A stretch of 64,000 bases of DNA from Flavobacterium sp. CBA20B-1 (GTDB taxonomy: Bacteria; Bacteroidota; Bacteroidia; Flavobacteriales; Flavobacteriaceae), in assembly GCF_028473145.1 (NCBI RefSeq), contig NZ_CP092370.1, forward strand, positions 124,001 through 188,000, in the 5' to 3' direction. Each line of letters opens with the position of its first letter. Position 1 is the first letter of the stretch. A program made the translations under genes and the position numbers. The notes under the pieces were generated by a model that worked only from the letters and a program-made list of their open reading frames with translations, did not search any database and was not told the origin of the DNA. This document shows, in pieces, positions 54,292-62,835 of this stretch.

Positions 54292-55322
54292 TGAAAATAG
54301 CTATATTATACGACAAACAAGAAAAACTTCATACAACCAATTGGAGTTTGGCTTGGCAAGAATATTGTGAGGAAAATAACATTTCTTACAAAGTGGTTAA
54401 TCCATATAAAATAGGAGTAATCAGCCAGCTGATGGATTTTGATATTATTTTGTGGCATTATAGCAACTATTCGTTTAAGGATATGTTAATGGCAGGAAAT
54501 ATTCTAAATACTTTAGAAGATCAAGGCAAAACAGTTTTTCCGTCTTTCAAAGACGCTTGGCACTTTGATGATAAATTGGCAGAAACATATTTATTAGAGA
54601 GTATTAATGCTCCAATTCCTCAATCATTTTATTATTATAATTTAGATGACCTTAAACAAGCGATATACAAAAAAGAAATTTCCTTTCCTATCATTGCTAA
54701 ATTAAGAAATGGTTCGGGCTCTCATAACGTAAAGAAATTAGATACAACTGATGAATTAATAAGCTATGGTAAAAAGATGTTTACTTCAGGATTAAGCAGT
54801 GCGCCAAGTCTAATGTATAAAGCATCTTCTAACATTAAATCATCAAAGAGTTTAAAAACTTTTATCAATCGAGCAAAAAGAATTCCAGAGTTTTTACGTT
54901 CATTAGCCAATGCAAAAAAGTTCAATATAGAACGTGGTTATGTTTATTTACAAGAGTTTGTACCAAATGATGGATATGATCTGAAAATAGTAGTAATCGG
55001 GGATAAATTATCTTACATAGGAAGAAATATTCGTCAAGGAGAATTTCGTGCTTCGGGTGGGGGTGATTTGTTTTATGATAAAGATAAAGTTACTCAAAAC
55101 GTTATAGATTCAGCATTTGCAACTTCAGATAAATTAGGGTTCAACTGTATGGGATACGATTATGTTGTAGATAGTAAAACTGGAGAAGGAAAAATAATCG
55201 AGATAAGTTATGGCTTTTCGCATCATGCAGTATTAGCAGCAAATGGATATTTTGATAGAGAGGGTAAATGGCACAATGAGCTTTTAAATATCCCTAATGA
55301 GATTATTAAAAGAATGATTTAA
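54291..55322 (+). CDS. ATP-grasp ligase
   Basis: A 343-residue protein resembling RimK/D-Ala-D-Ala ligase-type ATP-grasp enzymes: FPSFKDAWHFDDKLAETYLLESINAPIPQSFYY is the pre-ATP domain, FPIIAKLRNGSGSHNVKKL the glycine-rich ATP loop (near residue 140), RGYVYLQEFVPNDGYDLKIVVIGDKL the second ATP-binding part, and KIIEISYGFSHH the metal-binding Glu-Ile-Ser near residue 300. It probably joins an amino acid or small acid to a sugar of the polysaccharide through an acyl-phosphate. Its start overlaps the upstream stop by one base. The substrate is unknown. Confidence 0.9.
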   Translation: MKIAILYDKQEKLHTTNWSLAWQEYCEENNISYKVVNPYKIGVISQLMDFDIILWHYSNYSFKDMLMAGNILNTLEDQGKTVFPSFKDAWHFDDKLAETYLLESINAPIPQSFYYYNLDDLKQAIYKKEISFPIIAKLRNGSGSHNVKKLDTTDELISYGKKMFTSGLSSAPSLMYKASSNIKSSKSLKTFINRAKRIPEFLRSLANAKKFNIERGYVYLQEFVPNDGYDLKIVVIGDKLSYIGRNIRQGEFRASGGGDLFYDKDKVTQNVIDSAFATSDKLGFNCMGYDYVVDSKTGEGKIIEISYGFSHHAVLAANGYFDREGKWHNELLNIPNEIIKRMI

Positions 55323-55335
55323 ATTTTGAAATATA

Positions 55336-56412
55336 ATGAAAAATTCAATATTTTTTATAATTAGCTTAATACTTTTTAGCTGTAAAGGACAAGCAGCTGC
55401 AATAGCCGTTTTTGGAGAACAACAACAATATTATGATATAACAAATGCTTTACCTAAAGGATATAAGAAGGATGGCTCTGTTGATTATACAAAATATTTA
55501 CAGGCAGCGTTAAATAAATATAATAATGTTTTAATGCCAAATTTTACTGTTTCTACTACAGGACTATTAGCTATTTCAAATTCGCATATAAAGTTTCAAT
55601 CAAACTCAAAATTGAAACTTATACCTACTGATAAAGAACGATACCATGTTTTAGCAATTCATGGTGTAGAAAACGTGACAGTAACCAATGCAAATATAGA
55701 AGGAGATTTAAAAAAACACAAAGGTACAAAAGGAGAATGGGGATTTGGAATTGATATAAGAAATTCGCAAAATATTACGATTAACAATGCTAAGGTTACT
55801 AACTGTTGGGGGGATGGTATTATAGTTGCTTATGGAACTAAAGGTTTTTTAGGAAAACAAATGTATAAAACTGCTAATATTATAATTTCAGATTTTAATA
55901 TTTCATACTGTCGTAGAAACGGAATCACGGTTGGTGGCGTAAATAATTTAAAAATTAAAAACGGAACAATATCCAATATAAAAGGGACACCACCACAAGC
56001 GGGAATTATGATAGAACCTGATAAAACGAAATATATTTTAAAAAATATTTCGGTAACAAATGTTTCTACAAGTAATTGTGTAACGGGGATAGCTACCAAT
56101 TTAGGAAATTATGTTAGCGAAATTGAGAGTAGGAATTTTGATTTGTTGATAGATAACTTCACTTCTAAAGATAATCAGTGTGGTGTTTATTTCGCTGGGT
56201 TTAAGACTTTGGATAAAAAAAAGTCAATGAAAGGAAATATTAAAATTAGTAACGTTAAAACTATAAATACAAAAAAGCCATTTGAACATAGAGATAAATA
56301 CTCTCTTTTTCCAACAATAAATATTAGTAATTTTAGCGTTGATAACAGGATAAGTAATCCTACATTACTGTTAAAAGCTTCTTACAAGGAAAATGTATAC
56401 TATAAAAACTAA
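55336..56412 (+). CDS. Right-handed beta-helix lipoprotein (pectate-lyase-like)
   Basis: A 358-residue exported lipoprotein: signal residues 1-15 with lipobox ILFSC, Cys16. The body has about ten coils of repeated strands (ENVTVTNANIEGDLKK, QNITINNAKVTNCWGDGIIVAYG, NIIISDFNISYCRRNGITVGGVNNLKIKNGTISNIKG, AGIMIEP, GVYFAGF), the pectin-lyase fold. Aligned Asn/Ser ladders are visible. In polysaccharide clusters such proteins are thought to trim or epimerise the polymer. No proven catalytic residues are recognisable. It is 13 bp after the ATP-grasp gene. Confidence 0.9.
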   Translation: MKNSIFFIISLILFSCKGQAAAIAVFGEQQQYYDITNALPKGYKKDGSVDYTKYLQAALNKYNNVLMPNFTVSTTGLLAISNSHIKFQSNSKLKLIPTDKERYHVLAIHGVENVTVTNANIEGDLKKHKGTKGEWGFGIDIRNSQNITINNAKVTNCWGDGIIVAYGTKGFLGKQMYKTANIIISDFNISYCRRNGITVGGVNNLKIKNGTISNIKGTPPQAGIMIEPDKTKYILKNISVTNVSTSNCVTGIATNLGNYVSEIESRNFDLLIDNFTSKDNQCGVYFAGFKTLDKKKSMKGNIKISNVKTINTKKPFEHRDKYSLFPTINISNFSVDNRISNPTLLLKASYKENVYYKN

Positions 56413-56483
56413 GTCATTCACATCAGTACCTTTGTAATATCGCTCAAAACATTTCTTAAAGAATAAAGAATAACTTATAAAAG

Positions 56484-57608
56484 ATGAAAACATTGTTAAT
56501 GGTTTGTAACACAGACTGGTTTTTTATTTCACATCGACTATGTATTGCTCAAGAAGCAATTGAAGAAGGTTGGGAGGTATTAGTAGCGTGTGAAGATACA
56601 GGAAGAGCAGCTGAAATTGCGGTAGATGGGATTAAGTATATTGATTTTAAATTTTCACGTTCTGGTACTAATCCAATCACCGAATTAAATACACTAAAAC
56701 AATTTTATGCTTTATATAAGTCGGTAAAACCGGATGTGGTACACCATATTACATTAAAACCTGTTACTTATGGCTCTATAGCTGCAAAAATTTTGAAAAT
56801 TAAAGGGGTTGTAAATGCTGTAAGCGGATTAGGATATAACTTTACGGGTAGTAGGAAAGGCCTAGTGCAAAAAATGATGGTTAAACTTATGAAGTATGGT
56901 TTTAACCGTGATAACCTAACCGTAATTTTTCAAAACGGTGATGACCAGAAAGCTTTAGAAGAATTAAAAATAATTTCGTCTAAAAACAAAATACAACGTA
57001 TTAAAGGTTCGGGTGTTGATCTAAATAAATTTGCACACAGCCCTTTTCCAGGCTTTGACCCTATAAAAGTTTTGTTACCGAGTAGGATGTTATGGGATAA
57101 AGGAGTTAAAGAACTCAAAGAAGCAAGTGATTTACTAAAAGAAAAATACAAGGTTAAATTACAATTTATACTTTCAGGGCTTGCAGATGAAGATAATAAA
57201 GCAGGTGTTTCGGCGGAATATTTGAATAATTGGCAGGATGAGGAGTATGTTAAATGGATTGGTTATCAAAAGGATATGGTGCAAGTATATCAAGATTCAC
57301 ATATTGTTGTTTTACCTTCATATAGAGAAGGTATGCCTAAAACCTTGATAGAAGCTTGTGCTATTGGTCGGGCGATTATTACAACTTATGCAATCGGTTG
57401 TAGGGAATGTGTAGATGAAGGGATTAATGGGTTGAAAGTACCTGTATATTCAGTAGTAGAATTAGCACAGGCTATTGAGAAATTAGTTTTAAACCCTAAA
57501 TTAATTGAAAGTATGGGGAATGAGTCTCGTCTAAAAGCAGAACGTGAATTTGATGTGAATTCCGTCGTAAAAAAACATTTGGAAATTTATTCAAATGTGT
57601 TAAATTAG
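56484..57608 (+). CDS. Glycosyltransferase family 4
   Basis: A 374-residue GT-B enzyme. MKTLLMVCNTDWFFISHRLCIAQEAIEEGWEV is the start typical of the PglA/WbpU-like group; VVHHITLKPVTYGSIAAKIL and VNAVSGLGYNFTGSRKG follow. The C-terminal half has the donor-binding SRMLWDKGVKEL, WIGYQKDMVQVYQDSHIVVLPSYREGMPKTLIEACAIGRAIITT with the conserved E-x7-E (PSYREGMPKTLIEA). It probably adds the second sugar after the initiating transferase at 58522. A 71-bp gap before it, the largest in this stretch, may hold an internal promoter. Confidence 0.95.
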   Translation: MKTLLMVCNTDWFFISHRLCIAQEAIEEGWEVLVACEDTGRAAEIAVDGIKYIDFKFSRSGTNPITELNTLKQFYALYKSVKPDVVHHITLKPVTYGSIAAKILKIKGVVNAVSGLGYNFTGSRKGLVQKMMVKLMKYGFNRDNLTVIFQNGDDQKALEELKIISSKNKIQRIKGSGVDLNKFAHSPFPGFDPIKVLLPSRMLWDKGVKELKEASDLLKEKYKVKLQFILSGLADEDNKAGVSAEYLNNWQDEEYVKWIGYQKDMVQVYQDSHIVVLPSYREGMPKTLIEACAIGRAIITTYAIGCRECVDEGINGLKVPVYSVVELAQAIEKLVLNPKLIESMGNESRLKAEREFDVNSVVKKHLEIYSNVLN

Positions 57609-57616
57609 AATAGATC

Positions 57617-58519
57617 ATGAAAACAATCATCACAGGTTCATCGGGCTTCGTAGGCAAAAACCTAACCGCATATCTTAATAAACAAGATATTGAAGTACAA
57701 GATTTGTCGTTGCGAGCAACCGATTGGAAAAACCATATCAATAAACATGTAACAGCCATTATTCATTTGGCTGGCAAAGCCCATGATACTGCAAATACTT
57801 CATCGGCTGATGAATATTTTAAAGTGAACCGCGATTTAACGATTGAACTGTTCAAGGAATTTCTAAAGTCAGATAGTAAAGATTTTTTCTTTTTTAGTTC
57901 GGTAAAGGCGGTTGCAGATACGGTTGAGGGTGTTTTGTATGAAGATATTATGCCTAAAGCAGTTACACCTTACGGACAGTCAAAATTGGAAGCCGAAACC
58001 TATCTATTGAACCAAAAACTGCCAGCAAGCAAGCGTTTGTTTATTATACGCCCGTGTATGATACATGGGCCGGGAAATAAAGGAAATTTGAATTTGTTAT
58101 ACAAAGTTGTACATAAAGGCATTCCGTGGCCATTGGCAGCTTTTGAAAATCAACGTTCTTTTTTAAGTATTGATAACCTTTCATTTCTTGTTTTGACTAT
58201 GTTGCAAAATAAAGAAGTTGAGTCTGGTATTTATAATTTTGCTGATGATGAAGCTATTTCAACAAACCAACTGATTAAAATTATTGGTAAAGCATCAGGC
58301 AGAAAAACGAATTTGTGGAATATATCTGGCAACTTTATAAAAGGCGTGGCTCAAATAGGAGATAAGCTGAAATTACCATTAAATTCTGAGCGTTTAAAAA
58401 AACTGACGGAAAGTTATGTGGTTTCTAACAAAAAAATAAAAACAGCTTTAAACATATATAAATTACCTTTGTCTGCTGAAGATGGTTTGGTGAAAACCAT
58501 TCAAAGTTTTAAAAAATAA
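57617..58519 (+). CDS. NAD-dependent epimerase/dehydratase (UDP-4-keto-sugar reductase-like)
   Basis: A 300-residue SDR. GSSGFVGKNL (residues 7-16) is the nucleotide-binding loop; VTAIIHLAGKAHDT, FFSSVKAVAD and the catalytic Tyr/Lys in YGQSKLEAE complete the site. The protein resembles the WbpK/WbjF-like members that reduce a 4-keto sugar next to an initiating transferase. It is 8 bp after the GT4 gene and 2 bp before the initiating transferase, a pair seen in many Bacteroidota capsule clusters. Confidence 0.9.
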   Translation: MKTIITGSSGFVGKNLTAYLNKQDIEVQDLSLRATDWKNHINKHVTAIIHLAGKAHDTANTSSADEYFKVNRDLTIELFKEFLKSDSKDFFFFSSVKAVADTVEGVLYEDIMPKAVTPYGQSKLEAETYLLNQKLPASKRLFIIRPCMIHGPGNKGNLNLLYKVVHKGIPWPLAAFENQRSFLSIDNLSFLVLTMLQNKEVESGIYNFADDEAISTNQLIKIIGKASGRKTNLWNISGNFIKGVAQIGDKLKLPLNSERLKKLTESYVVSNKKIKTALNIYKLPLSAEDGLVKTIQSFKK

Positions 58520-58521
58520 TT

Positions 58522-59073
58522 ATGATCAGATTGTTCGATTTCTTGTTTTCATTCTTCGGAATATTGTTTTTATTACCAATCATGTTGGTATTATATATTA
58601 TAGGTTTGTTTGATACTGGATCGCCGGTTTTTAAACAAGAACGTGTGGGTAAAAATAAAAAGCCGTTTACCTTGTATAAATTCAGAACCATGAATGTAAA
58701 GGCACAATCGGTAGCTACGCACTTGGCGAATACGGCAGAAATTACCAAATTTGGTAGTTTTTTGCGCAAATCTAAATTAGATGAGTTACCGCAATTGTTC
58801 AATGTGCTTTTTGGCGATATGAGTTTAGTGGGACCACGCCCAAACCTATTCAACCAAACAGAATTAATTGAAGAACGCGACAGCCGTGGCGTTTACAAGG
58901 TTGTTCCAGGAATTACTGGTTTGGCACAAATCAACGAAATTGATATGTCTACCCCTAAAGAGTTGGCAATTAAAGATGCTGAAATGATCAAAAGTTTAAC
59001 GATTGTAGATTATTTTAAATACATCTTTGCTACCGTTGGCGGTAAAGGACAGGGCGATCGAGTGGTTAAGTAA
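58522..59073 (+). CDS. Undecaprenyl-phosphate phosphosugar transferase (PglC-type)
   Basis: A 183-residue monotopic transferase of the small PglC type that loads the first phosphosugar on undecaprenyl phosphate, starting each repeat unit. One re-entrant helix (FDFLFSFFGILFLLPIMLVLYIIGL) is followed by GSPVFKQERVGKNKKPFTLYKFRTM, the Asp-Glu dyad in KSKLDELPQLFNVLFGDMSLVGPRP, and VVPGITGLAQIN. Its neighbour, the 4-keto reductase, fits with the loading of a diamino or deoxy sugar. After its stop the locus decays: see the aminotransferase remnant. Confidence 0.95.
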   Translation: MIRLFDFLFSFFGILFLLPIMLVLYIIGLFDTGSPVFKQERVGKNKKPFTLYKFRTMNVKAQSVATHLANTAEITKFGSFLRKSKLDELPQLFNVLFGDMSLVGPRPNLFNQTELIEERDSRGVYKVVPGITGLAQINEIDMSTPKELAIKDAEMIKSLTIVDYFKYIFATVGGKGQGDRVVK

Positions 59074-59222
59074 TGTGGTGATCAAGACTAAAGGATATAG
59101 TTGTTTAGGCGATGAGGTTAAAGGGATAGTGTCAAACTTTTATGCTTATAACCCTAAAAACTAATAATAAATCACTGTTTTTGTGGTTATAACCTAAAAT
59201 AATGATTTTAAGTCCAAATTAA
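59074..59222. other. Spacer between the phosphosugar transferase and the aminotransferase remnant
   Basis: About 150 bp with no credible frame. It has a pair of similar segments, TGCTTATAACCCTAAAA and GTGGTTATAACCTAAAAT. The stretch probably comprises leftover sequence from the deletion that removed the genes once located here. Confidence 0.35.
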
Positions 59223-59414
59223 ATTAGTATATCCAATCTTACACTTTGGAAACCGATGCATTTACAACCTATTTTTGCCAATGCGCCGTATTACGGAACA
59301 AATGTATCCGAAAAGTTGTTTGATGACGGCTTATGCTTACCGTCAGGATCTAACTTAACAGATGAAGAACGCCAACGCATTGCTAAAAAAATAAAAGAAG
59401 TATTTTCAAAATAA
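59223..59414 (+). pseudogene. C-terminal remnant of a DegT/DnrJ/EryC1 aminotransferase
   Basis: The frame from 59223 to the stop at 59412-59414 encodes LWKPMHLQPIFANAPYYG, then NVSEKLFDDGLCLPSGSNLT and a final DEERQRIAKKIKEVFSK. This is the typical C-terminus of the PglE-like PLP-dependent sugar aminotransferases that in related loci lie just behind the phosphosugar transferase. The N-terminal 85 percent, including the PLP lysine, is missing, and there is no start codon. A perfect hairpin terminator still follows it. Confidence 0.88.
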
Positions 59415-59422
59415 ACAAAAAT

Positions 59423-59448
59423 GACCGATGCAAATCGGTCGTTTTTTT
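59423..59448 (+). terminator. Rho-independent terminator at the end of the polysaccharide locus
   Basis: GACCGAT / ATCGGTC around GCAA with a T7 tail. Confidence 0.88.
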
Positions 59449-59633
59449 GTTTTATTACTTGATTAAATGATACCAAAAGCGAAATACCTAAATAAAATCG
59501 TATATTGTATTGTTGTAAGTTCTATGTTTTAAGCATTAGGATAGATATTGTATCACTTTCTATCGGTATCACTTTTTTCCTTTATAACAAATTCATCAGT
59601 AGAGACATTTAATAAATTCTAAATTAATCCTGC
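59449..59633. other. Spacer with a fragment of the 190-bp repeat
   Basis: No gene is seen. The segment CGTATATTGTATTGTTGTAA (59499-59518) matches the inner arm of the 190-bp repeats at 41 kb. Confidence 0.4.
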
Positions 59634-60806
59634 TCACATAATGATCTTTCTAATAAAGGAGTCGGAAATATCAAGTTTCATACCTATTGTAAATACACTA
59701 GGTTCTTTTGCACCAAAGGCAGTTTTACCAAATGATAACCTCTGTTCACAATTGATCTGAATATATTTTAAAGGTTGATAAGACATGCCGGCAATAATGT
59801 CGTTTCTTTTAAATTTTGTTGCTATTGGTAATTGTCTGGATATGGAAGGAAGGTAAAGATTGTATCCTGCAAGAAGCGCAATTTTTTGGAATTGGTATTT
59901 TGAAAAAAGTTCAAATCCTTTTGCATTAAACACAACAGAGGGAAGAGTATTTTCTGTTTCAGAATCATTTTTTAAAAAGCCTTCTGTAAAATCACCATTG
60001 TTCTGCAAAATAGCTACCGCACTAAAAGTAAAGTTTGTTTTTTGATATTTAGCTGCAACCGCCAAATAGGTTGGGTGACCGTTAAGCCCCAAAACGGTTT
60101 TGCTGTTTAGTAGATTAGCACTTATAAAAGCCCTGTTGTAGGCAGAGCCTAAAAGGATGGTGTTGCTAAGCTTAACTTGAGCCGATATTCCAAATCCATC
60201 GATATATTTGTTGTTGTTTACGCCTCTTAACTGTAGCTGAGTGCCTATATGGAAACGACCGATTTTGTTTCTGTAAATCAACGACTGGTCGGCTCTGCCG
60301 GTTCCGTTTGCACCGCCATCTGTACCTGCAACAAATGTAGCTGACGCTTTAGCACCAAAAACGTTGAACTGATCAGTGTAAGATGTTACATCTCTGTAGA
60401 CACTCCACTGTTTGCCAATGGTGATTTTTCCGTAAGATCCCAGATCAATCCCCAAATATCCCAAACGATTTCCAAAAACTTGCTGCGGCTGTTCTAACTG
60501 AATGGTTAAGAATTCACCAGAAAGGTTTGCGTCTGCATTGAAGTTTGAACCTCCTTTAAACATGTTTAACTGAATTTCTGTACCAGCAATAAATGCAATA
60601 GATCCTTTTTTAATGCTTAACTCCGTGCCAAATCTTGATGCGTTGTCTTGAATTTCCAACTGCTTGTTAAAAGCAGCTATTTGTGATCGAAGCCCAACAT
60701 AGGGTGTAACAGTAATTGTTAAAGAGTCATTTGTTACTTGCCCCGCACAAGTGACAGAAAAGAGCCCAAAAATTAAATAAAAAAAGAATGGTATAATTCT
60801 GAACAT
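59634..60806 (-). CDS. Outer-membrane porin-like protein
   Basis: A 390-residue exported protein with signal peptide (FFFYLIFGLFSVTCAGQ). The mature part alternates short strands typical of a 16-strand porin: TVTPYVGLRSQIAAF, SRFGTELSIKKGSIAFIAGTEIQLNMF, YLGIDLGSYGKITIGKQWSVYRDVT, GRFHIGTQLQLRG and a final VFTIGMKLDISDSFIRKIIM. The segment LGIDLGSYGKITIGKQ is strongly reminiscent of Gram-negative general porins (GLxxxxGxxxxGrq). The last residue is Met rather than Phe. The gene downstream on the chromosome (60915-61973) is transcribed in the same direction but has its own terminator. Confidence 0.85.
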   Translation of the reverse strand: MFRIIPFFFYLIFGLFSVTCAGQVTNDSLTITVTPYVGLRSQIAAFNKQLEIQDNASRFGTELSIKKGSIAFIAGTEIQLNMFKGGSNFNADANLSGEFLTIQLEQPQQVFGNRLGYLGIDLGSYGKITIGKQWSVYRDVTSYTDQFNVFGAKASATFVAGTDGGANGTGRADQSLIYRNKIGRFHIGTQLQLRGVNNNKYIDGFGISAQVKLSNTILLGSAYNRAFISANLLNSKTVLGLNGHPTYLAVAAKYQKTNFTFSAVAILQNNGDFTEGFLKNDSETENTLPSVVFNAKGFELFSKYQFQKIALLAGYNLYLPSISRQLPIATKFKRNDIIAGMSYQPLKYIQINCEQRLSFGKTAFGAKEPSVFTIGMKLDISDSFIRKIIM

Positions 60807-60849
60807 ACAAGCTTACACGTGGTTGTTTAATAGTCGTTAAAAGTAACAT

Positions 60850-60896
60850 AAAAAAGGCTGTTTCAATAGTTGTTGTCTGCAAATATTAAAACAGCC
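60850..60896 (-). terminator. Rho-independent terminator after the hydrolase gene (minus strand)
   Basis: Read on the minus strand, GGCTGTTT pairs with AAACAGCC across a 25-nt loop and is followed by T6. Confidence 0.65.
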
Positions 60897-60914
60897 AAAT
60901 GTATAATTTACGGT

Positions 60915-61973
60915 TTACAAACCTAAAAAGTGAAAAGGTTTGCTGTCTGCAAAATTTTTAGATGCTTCTCCTGAATAGGTTTCATTTTTACTTACGCTCA
61001 ATCTTTTCACAGCACCTTTTTTACTAAAATCTATTTTTTTAAGGTCCACCCAAAAAGTATTAGGTGTTTTCACCGTCTCAAAATAATAAACCAAGTTTTT
61101 ATGATCTGCAACCGATCGCCAGCGCGTAGAGGATATGTTGGGTTCGGTTTCTGATGAAATTCCTAATGGCACAGAACAGTTGCGTATAACGCTGAATACA
61201 CTTGCAACCGATGTTTGGGTATCTGCATTTTGCGGTATTGCCTTGATGTAATAGGCTGCGCGTGCAAAACGATCGGCCGCTCGGTTTGTACCCGGAAGCA
61301 TTATGGTGCCTGGAATACTTTGCCAATACTTACTAATTGCTAGTTGCTCATCAAACACCGGGGAATTGGTCATAACGGTGTATGAAGGGTCGTGATGTAT
61401 CTTAAGCTTACCGCCAATATATTCAAAGATGGCGTTGTCGCCAGAAGCATCAGAGATTGATAGATGCAGGGTAGTGAACTTATCGGTTCCTGGTATAAAG
61501 TCAGAAACGACCACAAATGATTCTTTTTCCAAATCATTCACAGCTTCTTTAACCGTAGCATAATTGTCTAAAACATATTGTGCCCATGCAGAAATGGTAA
61601 GACCTGGTTTTGATGCCTTAGGGTCGAATTTTGGGTATTGGCTTTCTACAAGCCAAAGCACATTTGCTACAAGTCCTTTTTCATTAATTCCGTCTGTTGT
61701 TGCAATATCCCATGCGCTTGTAATTACGCTACCGTATTTTGAACTCCATGTTACAGAACTTTTTCCTACATTTCCAGATCGCTCCATACCGCGAGGAAAT
61801 ATCCAAAGATTTGCATCGATTTCGTCTTTCCAATCCATTGATCGGGCTGTGATAACGGTTTGATTACTCCCTTTATAAACTACGCGGGTGCAGGCATTGG
61901 TTTTTTCAATACTGCCAAAAAAAAGAGCAGTTGTAAAAAAAAAGGCGGTTTTACAAAAAATAATTTTTTTCAT
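60915..61973 (-). CDS. Choloylglycine hydrolase / penicillin V acylase family enzyme, exported
   Basis: A 352-residue Ntn hydrolase cleaving linear amide bonds. A signal-like leader (residues 1-27, ending EKTNA) is removed to expose Cys28 as N-terminal nucleophile (CTRVVYKG). ITARSMDWKDEIDANLWIFPRG gives the conserved Arg and Asp, and NEKGLVANVLWL, YVMTNSPVFDEQL (Asn) and RWRSVADHKN (Arg) complete the site. Whether the substrate is a bile salt, penicillin or an acyl-homoserine lactone cannot be read off; Bacteroidota have all three. A TAACTTTA on the minus strand about 60 bp upstream may be the promoter. Confidence 0.93.
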   Translation of the reverse strand: MKKIIFCKTAFFFTTALFFGSIEKTNACTRVVYKGSNQTVITARSMDWKDEIDANLWIFPRGMERSGNVGKSSVTWSSKYGSVITSAWDIATTDGINEKGLVANVLWLVESQYPKFDPKASKPGLTISAWAQYVLDNYATVKEAVNDLEKESFVVVSDFIPGTDKFTTLHLSISDASGDNAIFEYIGGKLKIHHDPSYTVMTNSPVFDEQLAISKYWQSIPGTIMLPGTNRAADRFARAAYYIKAIPQNADTQTSVASVFSVIRNCSVPLGISSETEPNISSTRWRSVADHKNLVYYFETVKTPNTFWVDLKKIDFSKKGAVKRLSVSKNETYSGEASKNFADSKPFHFLGL

Positions 61974-62185
61974 GTTTTGAATTTGTTTAATTTTTTAATA
62001 AATCGTTGTTGTTGTTAAATAGTAAAGTTATCAAAAAAACACAACATAACCAGTAAATAATTACAGCAAAACCAATATTCATTATATTGTGAACTGTACT
62101 TTTTTCTGGGGCATCAAAGGGGATGTGTTTTTTAAACGTATAATGTAATGCTGTATTTTGTAAAATTGAAATAGCATTTTTACTC
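61974..62185. other. Upstream region of the hydrolase gene
   Basis: It contains the promoter of the hydrolase gene and a minus-strand frame (61987-62187) of 66 codons whose only notable part is one hydrophobic helix. I do not regard that frame as a gene. Confidence 0.4.
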
Positions 62186-62220
62186 AAAACCTCCCTTTGA
62201 AGGGGATTAAGGGAGGATGT
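62186..62220 (-). repeat. Degenerate half copy of the palindromic element
   Basis: On the minus strand, ACATCCTCCCTTAATCCCCT followed by TCAAAGGGAGGTTTT corresponds to the left arm of copies A-D, with three substitutions, in reverse orientation. Confidence 0.75.
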
Positions 62221-62299
62221 GGTATCTAACCTTGAACTTCCCTCCCAAAAAATTCACTAATTCCTGAGTTCAACAATTCAATATATATTGGAACGCTAT

Positions 62300-62480
62300 A
62301 CAGTTCAAACATATTAAACTTTAAACCATTGAACCATAGATTAAATGATTCACGTGTCGTACCAAACAAACTATAGCACCCGGATAAACAATATGCATTA
62401 TACAATATACATTATTCAGTAAAAACACACCTAGCATTTTTATAGGTATATTGTAAAACGCTATTCCCGTATAATCGAAG
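62300..62480 (+). repeat. Degenerate copy of the 190-bp repeat
   Basis: ACTTTAAACC, CACCCGGATAAACAATATGC, TATACAATATACATT, and AGGTATATTGTAAAACGCTA in the same order as in the 41-kb array, but with many changes. No gene is seen in 61974-62661. Confidence 0.65.
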
Positions 62481-62617
62481 TCAATAAATGGCATCAGGGT
62501 TTCATGTTAATGTGTTTGTATTTAAAGAATAATTACATACCCTTTTGGATAAAATACGATTATGTAAACTTACTACGGTCATAATTATTTCCGGATCTGA
62601 ATAAAATCGCTTTTAAA

Positions 62618-62647
62618 AAAAAAGGATTGCCTCTTTCAAGACAATCC
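62618..62647 (-). terminator. Rho-independent terminator of the phage-like cassette (minus strand)
   Basis: On the minus strand GGATTGTCT pairs with AGGCAATCC (one mismatch) around a 6-nt loop, then T9. Confidence 0.85.
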
Positions 62648-62661
62648 CTTTTAAATTAGTA

Positions 62662-62835
62662 TTACTTTTTCTTACGCAACCAATTGGCTGCGAGCGCTAG
62701 CAGTTTGCCAAATAGGTAGCTCGTCAGCGTGCCTATAATCGCCAGCGCAACCGTCTTAAATACATCTGCCTGAAGTAGGCTGTACGAACAAGAGAGCAGC
62801 ATCCCACCCATAAACCAGTTTCTGCCTTCAGTCAT
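62662..62835 (-). CDS. Small membrane protein of phage-like cassette
   Basis: From the ATG at 62835 there are 57 residues: MTEGRNWFMGGMLLSCSYSLLQADVFKTVALAIIGTLTSYLFGKLLALAANWLRKKK, i.e. two short hydrophobic segments and a basic tail, as holins have. The start overlaps the stop of the upstream gene by 8 bp; the longer frame (from 62916) has a non-conserved leader made of the other gene's bases. It is the last gene of the cassette, ended by a terminator. Function not known; holin-like by shape only. Confidence 0.6.
   Translation of the reverse strand: MTEGRNWFMGGMLLSCSYSLLQADVFKTVALAIIGTLTSYLFGKLLALAANWLRKKK

Noticed and set aside
61987..62187. 66-codon minus-strand frame upstream of the choloylglycine hydrolase gene
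   Set aside because: It covers the hydrolase promoter region and runs into the degenerate palindrome; only one hydrophobic helix is seen and nothing supports translation.
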